Origin: Marinicrinis sediminis
Lineage (GTDB): Bacteria; Bacillota; Bacilli; Paenibacillales; KCTC-33676
Length of the DNA: 64,000 bases
Assembly (NCBI RefSeq): GCF_042685085.1
Contig: NZ_JBHUMM010000010.1
Location: 124,001 to 188,000, forward strand
Reading direction: 5' to 3'
Part shown: piece after piece, positions 7,736 to 16,656 of the stretch
How the letters are laid out: every line of letters starts with the position of its first letter
Numbering within the stretch: position 1 is the stretch's first letter
Notes under the pieces: generated by a model
Told to the model about the DNA's origin: nothing
The model's input: the letters and a program-made list of their open reading frames with translations, nothing else
Database searches by the model: none
Translations under genes and position numbers: made by a program

Positions 7736-9370
7736 TTGAAGCAACCGCCTGTCTTCCACTCGAATTCGAGTGCCCTCCATCTCGCTGAACACACGTACAT
7801 ACATAGAATCACCAAATATGAGCGTCCTCGCACAGCAACAGATATGATAGACCGCCGTCAAGTAGTATGCAAGCTGAATAAAATTGCCACGGTTCCATGC
7901 ATTGTAGTGACGGCTCCAGCAGGCTATGGGAAAACCACCACCGTAAGCAAATGGGTGGCGGAATCTGTACCTGTGCGGAAGCATGCCTGGCTGACGCTGG
8001 ATGCATTTGACAATGAGCCCTCGAGCTTTTGGAGATCCGTGGTATTGGCCTGCAAACGGGTGGAATGGATGAAGAGTGAAAAGGTGCTCCAGTTGCTCTC
8101 TGACCCTATTAAACCGTCGATGGTGTCCATTGTACGTATGCTTTTAGCGGAGTGGGAGATGCTTTGCGAACAGGCAACCCTTGTGCTGGATGAGTTGGAA
8201 GAAGTGAATCATCCGGAGATTATGCAGAGTTTGCGGTATCTGATCGATTATCTCCCCGGTCATGTCCAGCTTATTTTGCTTACTCGCGAGAAGGGGAGCC
8301 TGCCATTGGCCAAGCTGGAGCTGCAGGAGAGAGCGGCCTCTCTCGAAGCCTCCGATTTCCGTTTAACAGCAGAAGAATTGGATGCGCTTATGCGGAATAA
8401 AGGGCTGCCTACTATGAATGAAGATGAAAAAAATCAAGTGCTGGTCTACTTTGACGGCTGGATAGCTGGCCTGAAACTGGCCATTGCCCAAATGGCTCAA
8501 ACCAATCATAAATTAACAGAAAGTTGCGATAAATTAACTGCGTATATAGAGGAAGAAATTTGGCGTAGTCTATCTGAGCTCCACCAACACATGCTCTTGT
8601 TTTGTGTCAGGCAGAAGTCGCTGCCTACAGCCATGCTGGAGACGGTACTGGGTGATGATTTTAATTTCTTCATTCGGACCATGATGAGCCGAGGAATTGT
8701 AACCGTACCAAACGGCAACCCAGGTATATATCTGTTGCAGCCTTACATTCGGGACAGCATGATGAAGCTGGTGCCCTGCTGTGGAGAAGATGCGGGATGG
8801 TATGTGCGTGCTAGCCAGTGGTACGAGGATACAGGATTACATGAAGAGTCGCAGCAACAGTTTCAATATGTCCGTGATCCGGATCTGTATGTCTACAAGC
8901 CAGTAAAATCCACTATGCCTGATGTGAATTACAGCGAGCCTGCTGACAAAGTCGATGTGATACGAACGTATATATGTGTGAGAAACAAACCGCATTGCCT
9001 CGCTGAATACGCCCCTATACCGGAGATAGACACAGAAGAACTGGCACCGGTGACAACCGATGCTTCAGAACGATGCGAGCATAGCATAATGAATACAGAA
9101 CCTGACCTGTTACCTGTTCCGGTTGGCCTGTGCCCTTCATTGGATACGCGACTGATTGATCCGCTTACCAGAAGAGAGCAACAGATATTGATGCTGCTTG
9201 CCACAGGGGTTTCCAACCGTGAGATCGCGAATGAGATGCATATCTCAATCGGGACCGTGAAAATTCATTTGAATCGAATTTATGCAAAACTCGGCGTACG
9301 AAGCAGAGTACAGGCGCTCATTCAAGCCAAAGAGAACGGTATACTGGATTTCAGAGCGAATCATCGCTGA
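7736..9370 (+). CDS. MalT/LuxR-type ATP-dependent transcriptional regulator (STAND family)
   Basis: About 544 residues. The N-terminal NTPase has Walker A APAGYGKTTTVSKW and Walker B TLVLDELEEV, followed by LPGHVQLILLTREKGSLPLA, the sensor region typical of MalT-like STAND regulators. The C terminus is a LuxR helix-turn-helix (LTRREQQILMLLATGVSNRE, then IANEMHISIGTVKIHLNRIY). The usual long TPR sensor region of MalT is nearly absent, replaced by about 130 low-complexity residues, so the protein is short for its class. TTG at 7736 has GGGGG 7 nt upstream; an ATG at 7703 overlaps a possible -10 and is less likely. It precedes the Ig-repeat gene and may control it. Confidence 0.85.
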   Translation: MKQPPVFHSNSSALHLAEHTYIHRITKYERPRTATDMIDRRQVVCKLNKIATVPCIVVTAPAGYGKTTTVSKWVAESVPVRKHAWLTLDAFDNEPSSFWRSVVLACKRVEWMKSEKVLQLLSDPIKPSMVSIVRMLLAEWEMLCEQATLVLDELEEVNHPEIMQSLRYLIDYLPGHVQLILLTREKGSLPLAKLELQERAASLEASDFRLTAEELDALMRNKGLPTMNEDEKNQVLVYFDGWIAGLKLAIAQMAQTNHKLTESCDKLTAYIEEEIWRSLSELHQHMLLFCVRQKSLPTAMLETVLGDDFNFFIRTMMSRGIVTVPNGNPGIYLLQPYIRDSMMKLVPCCGEDAGWYVRASQWYEDTGLHEESQQQFQYVRDPDLYVYKPVKSTMPDVNYSEPADKVDVIRTYICVRNKPHCLAEYAPIPEIDTEELAPVTTDASERCEHSIMNTEPDLLPVPVGLCPSLDTRLIDPLTRREQQILMLLATGVSNREIANEMHISIGTVKIHLNRIYAKLGVRSRVQALIQAKENGILDFRANHR

Positions 9371-9391
9371 CAGGCAAGTTAAAATCACAGG

Positions 9392-9434
9392 AAGAATCTG
9401 ACTAAATCATATAACTTTAGTTAGATTCTTTTTT
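9392..9434 (+). terminator. Terminator after the LuxR-type gene
   Basis: AAGAATCTGACTAA pairs with TTAGTTAGATTCTT (one mismatch), followed by TTTTTG. It separates the regulator from the Ig-repeat gene, so the two are not one simple transcript. Confidence 0.9.
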
Positions 9435-9497
9435 GTTTGGCTTATTTTATACTATCGAGGAGATTTTACGAAAAGGATAAATTTCAGGGAGGAATAA

Positions 9498-12080
9498 ATG
9501 AAGATGACCGATCGAACACAGGAACCGATGATCAAGCTGCAACCAGGCGGCACGGCTCCTATATTGAGCTACAACGTGCCGGAGCCAACCACCTACAGCG
9601 GGCGCAATTTCATCGATATGCAATTTCCGGCAAGCTATTATGTGTCAAGCGCAAACCAAGTCGCCTCCATCCAAGCTTCACCTGCATTATCCGGTCCGGT
9701 CATATCGAGGAGCGCAGAGAGATTGCTGGCCGATGCAGGGATTCAGATCCCTTCTGAACATTTGGAGCAAATGTCTGCGGAAGGTAAAAAAGTCCACGTA
9801 TACCGTAATGTAGCCGGAGGTCTGAAATATGCGTATCACGCGGCCAAGCTGGGTGAAGAGCCTGCCTTTGCAGCCGTCTCAGCGCGGGTCATTGAAGATA
9901 ATGAAACGCCGCCGTTCGATCCGATGCGTCCGCGTGATAATGAGGACCCAGATCCAATCCCTGATCCAGAGCCGACATCCATTGGCATCCATATCAGTTC
10001 TCCGGCAGCCAATGCTTCGATGACAGGTCCCCATACCGGGGCGAAGTTGGATGTAACAGGCTCCGTTCAAATCTATAGCGGTGGGGGCACCATCACGAAG
10101 GTTCAAGTTCAGGTCGGAGCAGGCAAAGGCTATCTGAACGCTGCATTGTCTGGCGGAACCTGGGCGCTGTACAACCACCTTGTCACTACACCGGGACCGA
10201 TAGCCATTACAGCCAGAGCGACTCATTCAGACGGTACGACCGCCGATCATACGATTACCGTACATATTTCTCTGCTCGCAGAACCGGACACGACGTTGCC
10301 TGTTCTGAAGATTACGGCTCCTGTTGCCGGAAGCGTTTTTTCTGCAAAAGGAAAGCCGACGACGAGCATTACCGTCGAAGGAACGGCCTCAGACAATAAA
10401 GGCGTGCAAAAGGTAGAACTGGCACTGGATGCAGGCGCATATACACAGGCAGATCCTGTAAGCGGGTGGAGCAGCTGGAAAAAAACACTTGCGGTTAGCC
10501 CCGGCCTGCATGCGATTCACGCGAGATGTACGGATATGAGCGGAAACGTAAGCTCCGCCAGTATAAGTGTTCATATTGATGCCACCCCGCCACAGGTCAC
10601 GATCACGTCACCTGTGAACAGCGCACACGTCTCCGGTTCCTATAACCAGGGAGCCCTGATTGAAGTGAACGGCACAGCAATGGATGCGCACGGCATCGAA
10701 AAGGTGGAGCTTTCCGTTGATCATCGTCCCATTTTCGTAGAGGCGACCGCGCTTTCACCGGATTGGAAAGAATGGACGGGATCTGTCGTCATCACAGAAC
10801 CGGGCCTGCATTTCATCACTGCACGCTGTACAGATGTAGCCAAAAATGTCGTAGAAACTACCATTGCGGTTCAGGTTCAGATCATTCCAGAGATTACGAG
10901 TCGTTTGAAGCGTCTTATTCTCGTCGAATCCTATCGACTCTCTTCCTTTACAGGCAACTACGGAGCAGGCATGACATTCAAGACCTTCTCGCTCCTTCCA
11001 GGAGAAAAGACAAAAATCAGCATCAAAACCTACAAGCAAAACGAAGAAACGGCGAAGAGTGCATCCTGTATACTTGACTCCGTTTCGGACGAAATAGCCG
11101 ATACATTCGAAACGATGCTAGGTAACGAGCAGTCAGACAAACGCAACTATGACGAGAGTTTTGAATACAAGGTTGCGGCAGAAGCGGGAGCAAGCTGGGG
11201 CTGGGGTCAGGCTTCGGTTGAGGCGAGCGTAAGTGGCGGAACCAATGCTTCGCGAGAGGAATTTGCCAAGAATATCTCCAACGCTACACAAAAACACGTA
11301 GCAACCGCATCCTCCCGCCGTAATATGGAGGTGAAATCAGATTACGAGGTCAAGTCTACGGAGTCTGAAGAAGTTTCTACCGTTCGAGAAATTGAAAACA
11401 TCAATATGAGCCGGACGCTCAATTTTGTGTTCCGTCAAATGAATCAGGAATACATTTCGATCTTGCATCTGGTGGATGTGCGAATCGGCTATTTCACCAT
11501 CGATATCGTAAATGGTGTAGAGGAACCGAAGTATAAAGAAGTCACGTTGCCTCAGCTCGATTCACTGCTGAAGGAAGCGATCGTTCCGGAACGGATAAAG
11601 GATGTTCGAAACAGCATTCTCCATCAGCTGGCCAATATATTTGATTACCAGGATCGCCATCACTGCTTTGTCGAGGAGGAAGCATTCCAAGATGCAGACG
11701 GCACGCTTGTTCCCTTCTCCAGCTATTTGAGGATCAAGAAAAACTACTATTCCGAATACAAGCTCGATCCGGATGCAGAGAGCGGCATCAAAGTGCCAGG
11801 CATTATTATGGCGGCTAATCGTCATGTGCTGCGAACGGACGGTATCATCGTGGAAGCGGTACTCGGACAGGGTGAAGCGCTGGACGATTATTCGAAAAAA
11901 CTGCAGGAAGAAACCATTCGCGAAAAAGACTTGCGCAATGATCTATTGTATGAGGAAATTCGCATGAAGCGGCAGGCGAATGAAATATTGAAATCAAAGG
12001 ATGAGCAAGCCGCTCACGTTTACAGTCTACTTCAGCCGGTTCCGAAGGCAGAAGAAGAGGAAGAGGACAGCAATAACTAA
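9498..12080 (+). CDS. 860-residue cytoplasmic-type protein with three Ig-like repeats and a conserved C-terminal half; function unknown
   Basis: Start ATG with AGGGAGGAATAA ribosome binding site. There is no signal peptide. Residues 1-155 are a non-repetitive head ending in an acidic Pro linker (DPDPIPDPEPTS). Three bacterial Ig-like domains follow at about 158-255, 267-360 and 362-462 (markers ITAPVAGSVF, VEGTASDNKGVQKVEL, HAIHARCTDMSGNVSSASI; the latter motif recurs in the third repeat). The C-terminal 400 residues contain LVESYRLSSFTGNYGAGMTF, a Ser/Ala/Gly-rich segment (AGASWGWGQASVEASVSGG), MSRTLNFVFRQMNQEYIS, and a charged helical end. Ig repeats usually act outside the cell, so lack of a secretion signal is odd and suggests release by lysis or a dedicated machine. 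A helical protein follows 76 bp downstream. Confidence 0.75.
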   Translation: MKMTDRTQEPMIKLQPGGTAPILSYNVPEPTTYSGRNFIDMQFPASYYVSSANQVASIQASPALSGPVISRSAERLLADAGIQIPSEHLEQMSAEGKKVHVYRNVAGGLKYAYHAAKLGEEPAFAAVSARVIEDNETPPFDPMRPRDNEDPDPIPDPEPTSIGIHISSPAANASMTGPHTGAKLDVTGSVQIYSGGGTITKVQVQVGAGKGYLNAALSGGTWALYNHLVTTPGPIAITARATHSDGTTADHTITVHISLLAEPDTTLPVLKITAPVAGSVFSAKGKPTTSITVEGTASDNKGVQKVELALDAGAYTQADPVSGWSSWKKTLAVSPGLHAIHARCTDMSGNVSSASISVHIDATPPQVTITSPVNSAHVSGSYNQGALIEVNGTAMDAHGIEKVELSVDHRPIFVEATALSPDWKEWTGSVVITEPGLHFITARCTDVAKNVVETTIAVQVQIIPEITSRLKRLILVESYRLSSFTGNYGAGMTFKTFSLLPGEKTKISIKTYKQNEETAKSASCILDSVSDEIADTFETMLGNEQSDKRNYDESFEYKVAAEAGASWGWGQASVEASVSGGTNASREEFAKNISNATQKHVATASSRRNMEVKSDYEVKSTESEEVSTVREIENINMSRTLNFVFRQMNQEYISILHLVDVRIGYFTIDIVNGVEEPKYKEVTLPQLDSLLKEAIVPERIKDVRNSILHQLANIFDYQDRHHCFVEEEAFQDADGTLVPFSSYLRIKKNYYSEYKLDPDAESGIKVPGIIMAANRHVLRTDGIIVEAVLGQGEALDDYSKKLQEETIREKDLRNDLLYEEIRMKRQANEILKSKDEQAAHVYSLLQPVPKAEEEEEDSNN

Positions 12081-12156
12081 TCGATGCTGGATAAGACTGC
12101 TGACAGTCATCATTTACGTTGTACAGCCAGGCTCCAGATAAAAGGAGGTGTAGGGA

Positions 12157-12891
12157 CTGGAAAACAAGGCGTTGAAAAATAAGGAACGGCTGACCGAGCC
12201 TGCTGCGACGAAAAATAGCACCAAGGCGGCGTTTGATCTCACCGAATTTTTACTGAAAAAATCTTCGATACTGCTCAAGGTGTTGACCTTTTTCTCTAAA
12301 GCTGCGCCTGCCAAGCTGTTTCGTCAATATCACAAAACCCATGTCCAATTCCTCATGCTGACCCTGTACGCATTGAAAAAGGCGGAAAAAGTAGATCAAC
12401 AGCTTACAGAAGTGGAGCGGAATCTGGATGCATATGTCCGTTCGGCGGAAGAAGCGATGCGCTATGCGGAAGACATTCCGAATTCCCTTTGGGAAGGGGC
12501 GAATACCGGAGAGATGATGATGTCCCTGCTGCTCGTGAACGATCCAACGTTTATTCGGCATTACAATACGACGGTCGAAATGTATCAGGAACTGTCTACC
12601 CATGCCTTGCAGCTTGTCGAGGAAATGGCAGAGGCAGGAAGGGATATTGAGCTGGATACGCCTGACAAGCTGACAGACCTGCTGAAGGAGTTGGAGCAGA
12701 TCGAAGTGAAGCGGGCCATGGACAGAGTGGTCGTGGAATCGTATCGCAAGAAGATCCAGTTCGTTCAGCTGGATTTGGCAAGGAGAATCATGCAGACGAG
12801 AGTCAAGGCAGAACGAACCGTGCAGCGAATGCGAATCATTTACCAGGAAGCGATGGCGATTCAGAAGCTAAGATCAACTGATAAGCGATAA
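12157..12891 (+). CDS. Helical protein of unknown function, partner of the Ig-repeat protein
   Basis: About 244 residues, almost entirely predicted helix: residues 50-70 are mildly hydrophobic, and the rest is rich in Glu, Lys, Arg and Leu with coiled-coil character (KKAEKVDQQLTEVERNLDAY, later ELEQIEVKRAMDRVVVE). No domain is recognised. The AAAGGAGGTG ribosome binding site ends 8 nt before an in-frame CTG at 12157; the first conventional in-frame start, TTG at 12172, lies 23 nt from it, so a rare CTG start is likely. It follows the Ig-repeat gene with 76 bp spacing and is probably in the same transcript. Confidence 0.7.
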   Translation: MENKALKNKERLTEPAATKNSTKAAFDLTEFLLKKSSILLKVLTFFSKAAPAKLFRQYHKTHVQFLMLTLYALKKAEKVDQQLTEVERNLDAYVRSAEEAMRYAEDIPNSLWEGANTGEMMMSLLLVNDPTFIRHYNTTVEMYQELSTHALQLVEEMAEAGRDIELDTPDKLTDLLKELEQIEVKRAMDRVVVESYRKKIQFVQLDLARRIMQTRVKAERTVQRMRIIYQEAMAIQKLRSTDKR

Positions 12892-12945
12892 ATATATTGT
12901 TTCAAATTTAACAATTATTGTAATAAAATAAATATTAGTTTTTTT

Positions 12946-14295
12946 GATGCGCCCGGTATGGGCGATAACTAGGCAATGTAAGTCCGCTACAGGCTTGACA
13001 GTAGGAATTGTTAGCCAAAGGCAAGGGTGTCCGTCGCGAGGCGGAATCTAAAGGAAGACGGAGGCAAACCCTCGGTCTGATGAATAGAAATCATATAGAA
13101 GGCAGGATGGGGCGGACGAACTTGTTGAACGAAGCAAAGTCCAATACTGCCCGAACCCCAGTATGTAAATGTGGCAGATAGATGAGCGGAAGGGCTGAAC
13201 AATCGTGTGTCTTGAGTACCAACCGAAAGGAGAATTGATGCGACGAAAGCAGAATACCGAAAGGGCTGCCTGCAAAGGGATAAAGTGGAATGCGAAGAGT
13301 ATGCAAGAGCTATAGAGCAGGGATACGGTCAAGCTGTCGAAATCGAACTGTCCCAATACTTCGACACGTTGAATCGTAAATTGCTTTTGAATCTGTTGCG
13401 CAAACAAATTCAGGATTAGCGCGTCATCGACCTCATCAAGAAGTACGTGAAAAGCGGAATCTATGGAAAAAGGCATACGCCGGGCAACAGAAGAAGCCTC
13501 GCTACAAGACGGATCGTTGTCCCAGCTTTTGGCGAACATCTACTTGAACGAATACGATCAGGAGATGAAAAGCCGAGGGGTGACGGTCATCCGTTATGCA
13601 GATGACATCGTGGTGCTTGTGAAGAGCAAGCGAGCAGCCGTACGGCTTCTGGAATCGAGCCGGACGTATTTGGAACAGAAGCCAAAACTCTAAATGAACA
13701 CGCAGAAGAGCAAGGTGGTTAGCGTCGTGGCACAGAAATACTTCAAATTTCTCGGATTTGCGATGGGGAAGAACGGAAAAGGCGTACACATACGCGTACA
13801 CTGTCAATCCCTTGCTGAAGCCAAGAAGAAGCTGAAAGAGTTAACGAGCCGAAATCAAGGAAGGAATGGGCGGAAGGTCATGGAGAAGGTGAAGAACTAC
13901 ATTCGGGATTGGATCGACTATTTCTACTTAGCAGACATGAAGAGAATCCTGCAAAGCTGAAATGAATGGATGAGAAGAAGGATGCGAATGTACATTTGGA
14001 AGCAATGGAAGAAGCCGAGAACGAAGGTGCAGAACCTGCGAAAGTTAGGCATACCGGAGTGGCAGGCTCACTAATGGGGAAACACTCGCCTGGGTTACTG
14101 GCGAATCGCCGGAATCGCAATATTACACCGCTCTGATACAAACGAAACGCTCGCACAAGTAGGGTACTATGACTTCCCTGCTCAGTACGAGCGTTTACGA
14201 CAATTGCACTTAAATGGTTGAACCGCCGTATACCGAACGGTACGTACGGTGGTGTGAGGTCGGCTACTCAACTAATGGGTAACCTTCTACTCGAT
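12946..14295 (+). mobile_element. Degenerate group II intron
   Basis: The 5' part starts around GATGCGCCCGGTATGGGCG and continues with AAGGGTGTCCGTCGCGAGG and GGAGGCAAACCCTCGG, as in bacterial group II introns of the GTGCGCCCGG type. The 3' part has domain V (about 14218-14266, GAACCGCCGTATACCG, ACGTACGGTGGTGTGAGG) and domain VI ending CTTCTACTCGAT near 14295. Between them is a decayed reverse transcriptase. At about 1.35 kb it is several hundred bases shorter than intact relatives, mainly because the first part of the protein gene is missing. Boundaries are accurate to a few bases only. Confidence 0.88.
13291..14222 (+). pseudogene. ltrA: Group II intron reverse transcriptase/maturase, truncated and frameshifted
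   Basis: Recognisable fragments of the intron-encoded protein in order: VEIELSQYFDTLNRKLLL, then an in-frame TAG (13417-13419), a frame change, SQLLANIYLNEYDQEMKSRG and the catalytic RYADDIVVL (YADD at 13595-13606), a stop at 13691-13693, FKFLGFAMGKNGKG and the maturase segment NYIRDWIDYFYLADMK, a stop at 13958-13960, and WKQWKKPRTKVQNLRKLG, then more stops. About 150 N-terminal residues (finger region) are absent. It cannot make an active protein, so any mobility would need help from elsewhere. Confidence 0.92.
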
Positions 14296-14602
14296 TCTAG
14301 CTCTAAGGACAACAAAATATGGTATTATGCTGAAACCTCTAATGTCCATAGTTCGTCATTAGTATCATAAGAAAGAGTAGTATAAGTTAAAATATCAAGA
14401 TACATGAAATTGAAGTATCTTCTAGGTTAGTAACAAAATTAAATAAAATTAAAATTCGACAACAAAATTCGACAACAAAATTCGACAACATTTTCTAGTT
14501 CGTCTAGTTATACTATTAGTAGTTATTCAGGGAATTTTTAGTTAAGGAGGTTGGAAATATAAAATCCTGGATAATAAATAATATCAAAAGGAAGTGGTTG
14601 AT
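14296..14602. other. AT-rich intergenic stretch before the island genes
   Basis: No gene is seen. It is markedly AT-rich compared with the genes to the left and holds the three-copy AAAATTCGACAAC repeat. The promoter and ribosome binding site of the next gene are presumably here; candidate -10 sequences are too many to choose from. Confidence 0.6.
14451..14489 (+). repeat. 13-bp tandem repeat, three perfect copies
   Basis: The unit AAAATTCGACAAC occurs at 14451, 14464 and 14477 without change. It lies about 110 bp upstream of the secreted-protein gene. Confidence 0.95.
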
Positions 14603-15967
14603 TTGAAAAAAATAACTTCTTTATTACTGATTTGTATATTGCTATTATCTGTACAATCAGCTTCATTGGCAAAACAAGATAATAACGAAGTAGATAAATT
14701 TAATGTTCATTTAAATCTAGATGAATCAGATCAAGCATTGGATTTATATGAGAATGTGGATTCAATTAAGAAAGGTAATAAAAATTACGCCGATTACTCA
14801 AACAAGACGACAAAAAAGTATAAATTGAACTATAATATCGAAATAGGGAAAGATGGAATTTCAAATGGTTCAGGAGTAATAATTACTGAAAATTATACAA
14901 TTCCTTTCAATAATGAAGGTGAGATGACAGAATATACTCTTGAAAATGGTGAAAAAGTATACTTAGGTAGTTTAATCGGTAGTGCTAAACCTAAGAAGTA
15001 TGAAGACACATTTATTGGAATGAGATTGTTTATTGACCCGAATAGTGACTCTCATACAGCCATGATAACAATTGGTGATATTGATTTAGAAAAAGGGACC
15101 GCTTTTTTAGCTTTCGGAAATCAAACAGATAATTATAAGAAAACTGTAGATGCATTTAGACTAGAAGATAGTAATATCCTTGAAAATAATACTAAAACCA
15201 ACTCTTCTGGATCATCAATAATTGCAGCTGCATCATCTGATTATAAATTTGATTCGGAAACCTACTCTACTGCTTATCAAGATAGTCATGGAGATTATCA
15301 ACTTGCAGGAAATTGGGTGATTGGCATGCATACCCACATGAGAGGACCCGACATGCAGGGGAACGGGGGTGGTTCTGGTATTGTAAGAGTGTTTTCAAAT
15401 ACAACCGCAGTTGAACAGTACGTTAAGTCAAAAGAGAGCAGTTGGTCTTCTGAGCCTGTTGCAAATGTAAAATGGATAGATATTCAGTTTGGCTTGGAAC
15501 CAAACGAACCAAATGGTGGCATCAATATTACGAATACAGGTCCAACTGACGATGTGAATGTAATCGTATCTAAATTTAATTTTGCTTCAAAGATACCTGG
15601 CTTATCAACCGCAGTGAATTTGCTCGCACAAGGTTATGTGGCAATTGAAAATGCAAATCCTAGTGTTAAAAGTTCCGTGATTACGAAGGACTATGCAACT
15701 AATCGAGTAGAAGTAAAGCAAAAAAGTTTTAAAAATATAGACAGTACAGCCCCGGATTACTCAACATCAGCCTCAGCTAAGCCTCCTGTAGGTCTTTATA
15801 AAGGTGGTGTTACAGCTAGTTTTGATTTTTCAGAATATTTAAGCGGGTATGGATGGATGTTCGCAAAAAGTGCAGTTTATTATTATGTTGAAAGCAGTGG
15901 TTTTTACTATAATGGTTTATATGCAACTTTATTGATTAAAGATACCATGTATGTTAATTTTAAATAA
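14603..15967 (+). CDS. Secreted protein of unknown function (AT-rich island)
   Basis: About 454 residues. The N-terminal signal peptide (MKKITSLLLICILLLSVQSA, cleavage after ASLA) is clear. The mature part is polar, rich in Asn, Ser, Tyr and Asp, with no recognised domain; a motif-like stretch GNWVIGMHTHMRGPDMQGN around the middle contains closely spaced His and Met that could bind metal. TTG at 14603 has AAAGGAAG 8 nt upstream; an in-frame GTG at 14594 overlaps that site. Base composition is strikingly AT-rich compared with neighbours, consistent with recent transfer together with the next gene and the adjacent intron. Confidence 0.75.
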   Translation: MKKITSLLLICILLLSVQSASLAKQDNNEVDKFNVHLNLDESDQALDLYENVDSIKKGNKNYADYSNKTTKKYKLNYNIEIGKDGISNGSGVIITENYTIPFNNEGEMTEYTLENGEKVYLGSLIGSAKPKKYEDTFIGMRLFIDPNSDSHTAMITIGDIDLEKGTAFLAFGNQTDNYKKTVDAFRLEDSNILENNTKTNSSGSSIIAAASSDYKFDSETYSTAYQDSHGDYQLAGNWVIGMHTHMRGPDMQGNGGGSGIVRVFSNTTAVEQYVKSKESSWSSEPVANVKWIDIQFGLEPNEPNGGINITNTGPTDDVNVIVSKFNFASKIPGLSTAVNLLAQGYVAIENANPSVKSSVITKDYATNRVEVKQKSFKNIDSTAPDYSTSASAKPPVGLYKGGVTASFDFSEYLSGYGWMFAKSAVYYYVESSGFYYNGLYATLLIKDTMYVNFK

Positions 15968-15984
15968 ATGTATATATTCAATTT

Positions 15985-16020
15985 GATAACCTAAAGGGAA
16001 TCCTTTGGGTTATCTCTTTG
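15985..16020 (+). terminator. Hairpin between the two island genes
   Basis: GATAACCTAAAGG (15985-15997) pairs with CCTTTGGGTTATC (16002-16014) over 13 positions with one T-G pair and a GAAT loop, followed by a weak TCTTT. It could terminate or attenuate the transcript before the second gene. Confidence 0.6.
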
Positions 16021-16037
16021 ATGCAGGAGGAAAGAGA

Positions 16038-16562
16038 ATGAAGCGAAAATTTTTTGGTATTATACTTTCTGTGTTTATCTTCACTCTCTTTATTTTATTA
16101 GTTCGTTCATACAATAAAGGGAACCAATTAAATGATCAGGCCATTGGTGCGGAGATTCAGCTCATGTATGTTCAACCATATGAATCCATACAGTCAGCGT
16201 TTGATTTAGCAAATACATATAAAGATGAGCAACACTATAGAAATCTATATTTTATCTTGCGTTCTTTTGAACAAACTGTAAATGCACTGATACAGCTAAA
16301 TTATAATGAGATTCATCAATCTATAAGTAAGGAAATAATATATGATCAAACGGGTGCTAGTTTGTATGGAGCAGCCCCCACTGTATTATTAGACCCCCAT
16401 ATCAATCATAGTGAGGTAATAATTCCTCTTGAGGGACATTGGGCATCTTTTATTTCAAATATTAAATCCGGTTTGTTCAAACAAGGAGATTTTGATGCTA
16501 TAACTTTAGCAATCGAGTATTATGAGCTAGTGAAGAAAGTCAATGCAGTGCAGAGTAAATAA
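16038..16562 (+). CDS. Membrane-anchored protein of unknown function (AT-rich island)
   Basis: A 174-residue protein with one N-terminal transmembrane segment (KFFGIILSVFIFTLFILLV) and a predicted extracytoplasmic helical domain of about 145 residues. The ATG at 16038 follows GCAGGAGGAAAGAG. No domain is recognised. It has the same low-GC composition as the preceding secreted-protein gene, 70 bp upstream, and probably belongs to the same acquired unit. Confidence 0.75.
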   Translation: MKRKFFGIILSVFIFTLFILLVRSYNKGNQLNDQAIGAEIQLMYVQPYESIQSAFDLANTYKDEQHYRNLYFILRSFEQTVNALIQLNYNEIHQSISKEIIYDQTGASLYGAAPTVLLDPHINHSEVIIPLEGHWASFISNIKSGLFKQGDFDAITLAIEYYELVKKVNAVQSK

Positions 16563-16656
16563 TTGTATTGTGTAAAATTCATGGTCAATAAACTTTCGGC
16601 ATGATCGTTTCAAACCTTCCGCTCGTGTGTAATACATGGTCAAGGAGGGATACAAA

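Noticed and set aside
3676..12891. A complete contractile injection system
   Set aside because: No sheath, tube, baseplate, spike or AAA ATPase genes are in the window; only cargo-like motifs.
12946..14295. Active group II intron with working reverse transcriptase
   Set aside because: The protein is truncated and carries several in-frame stops and a frame change.
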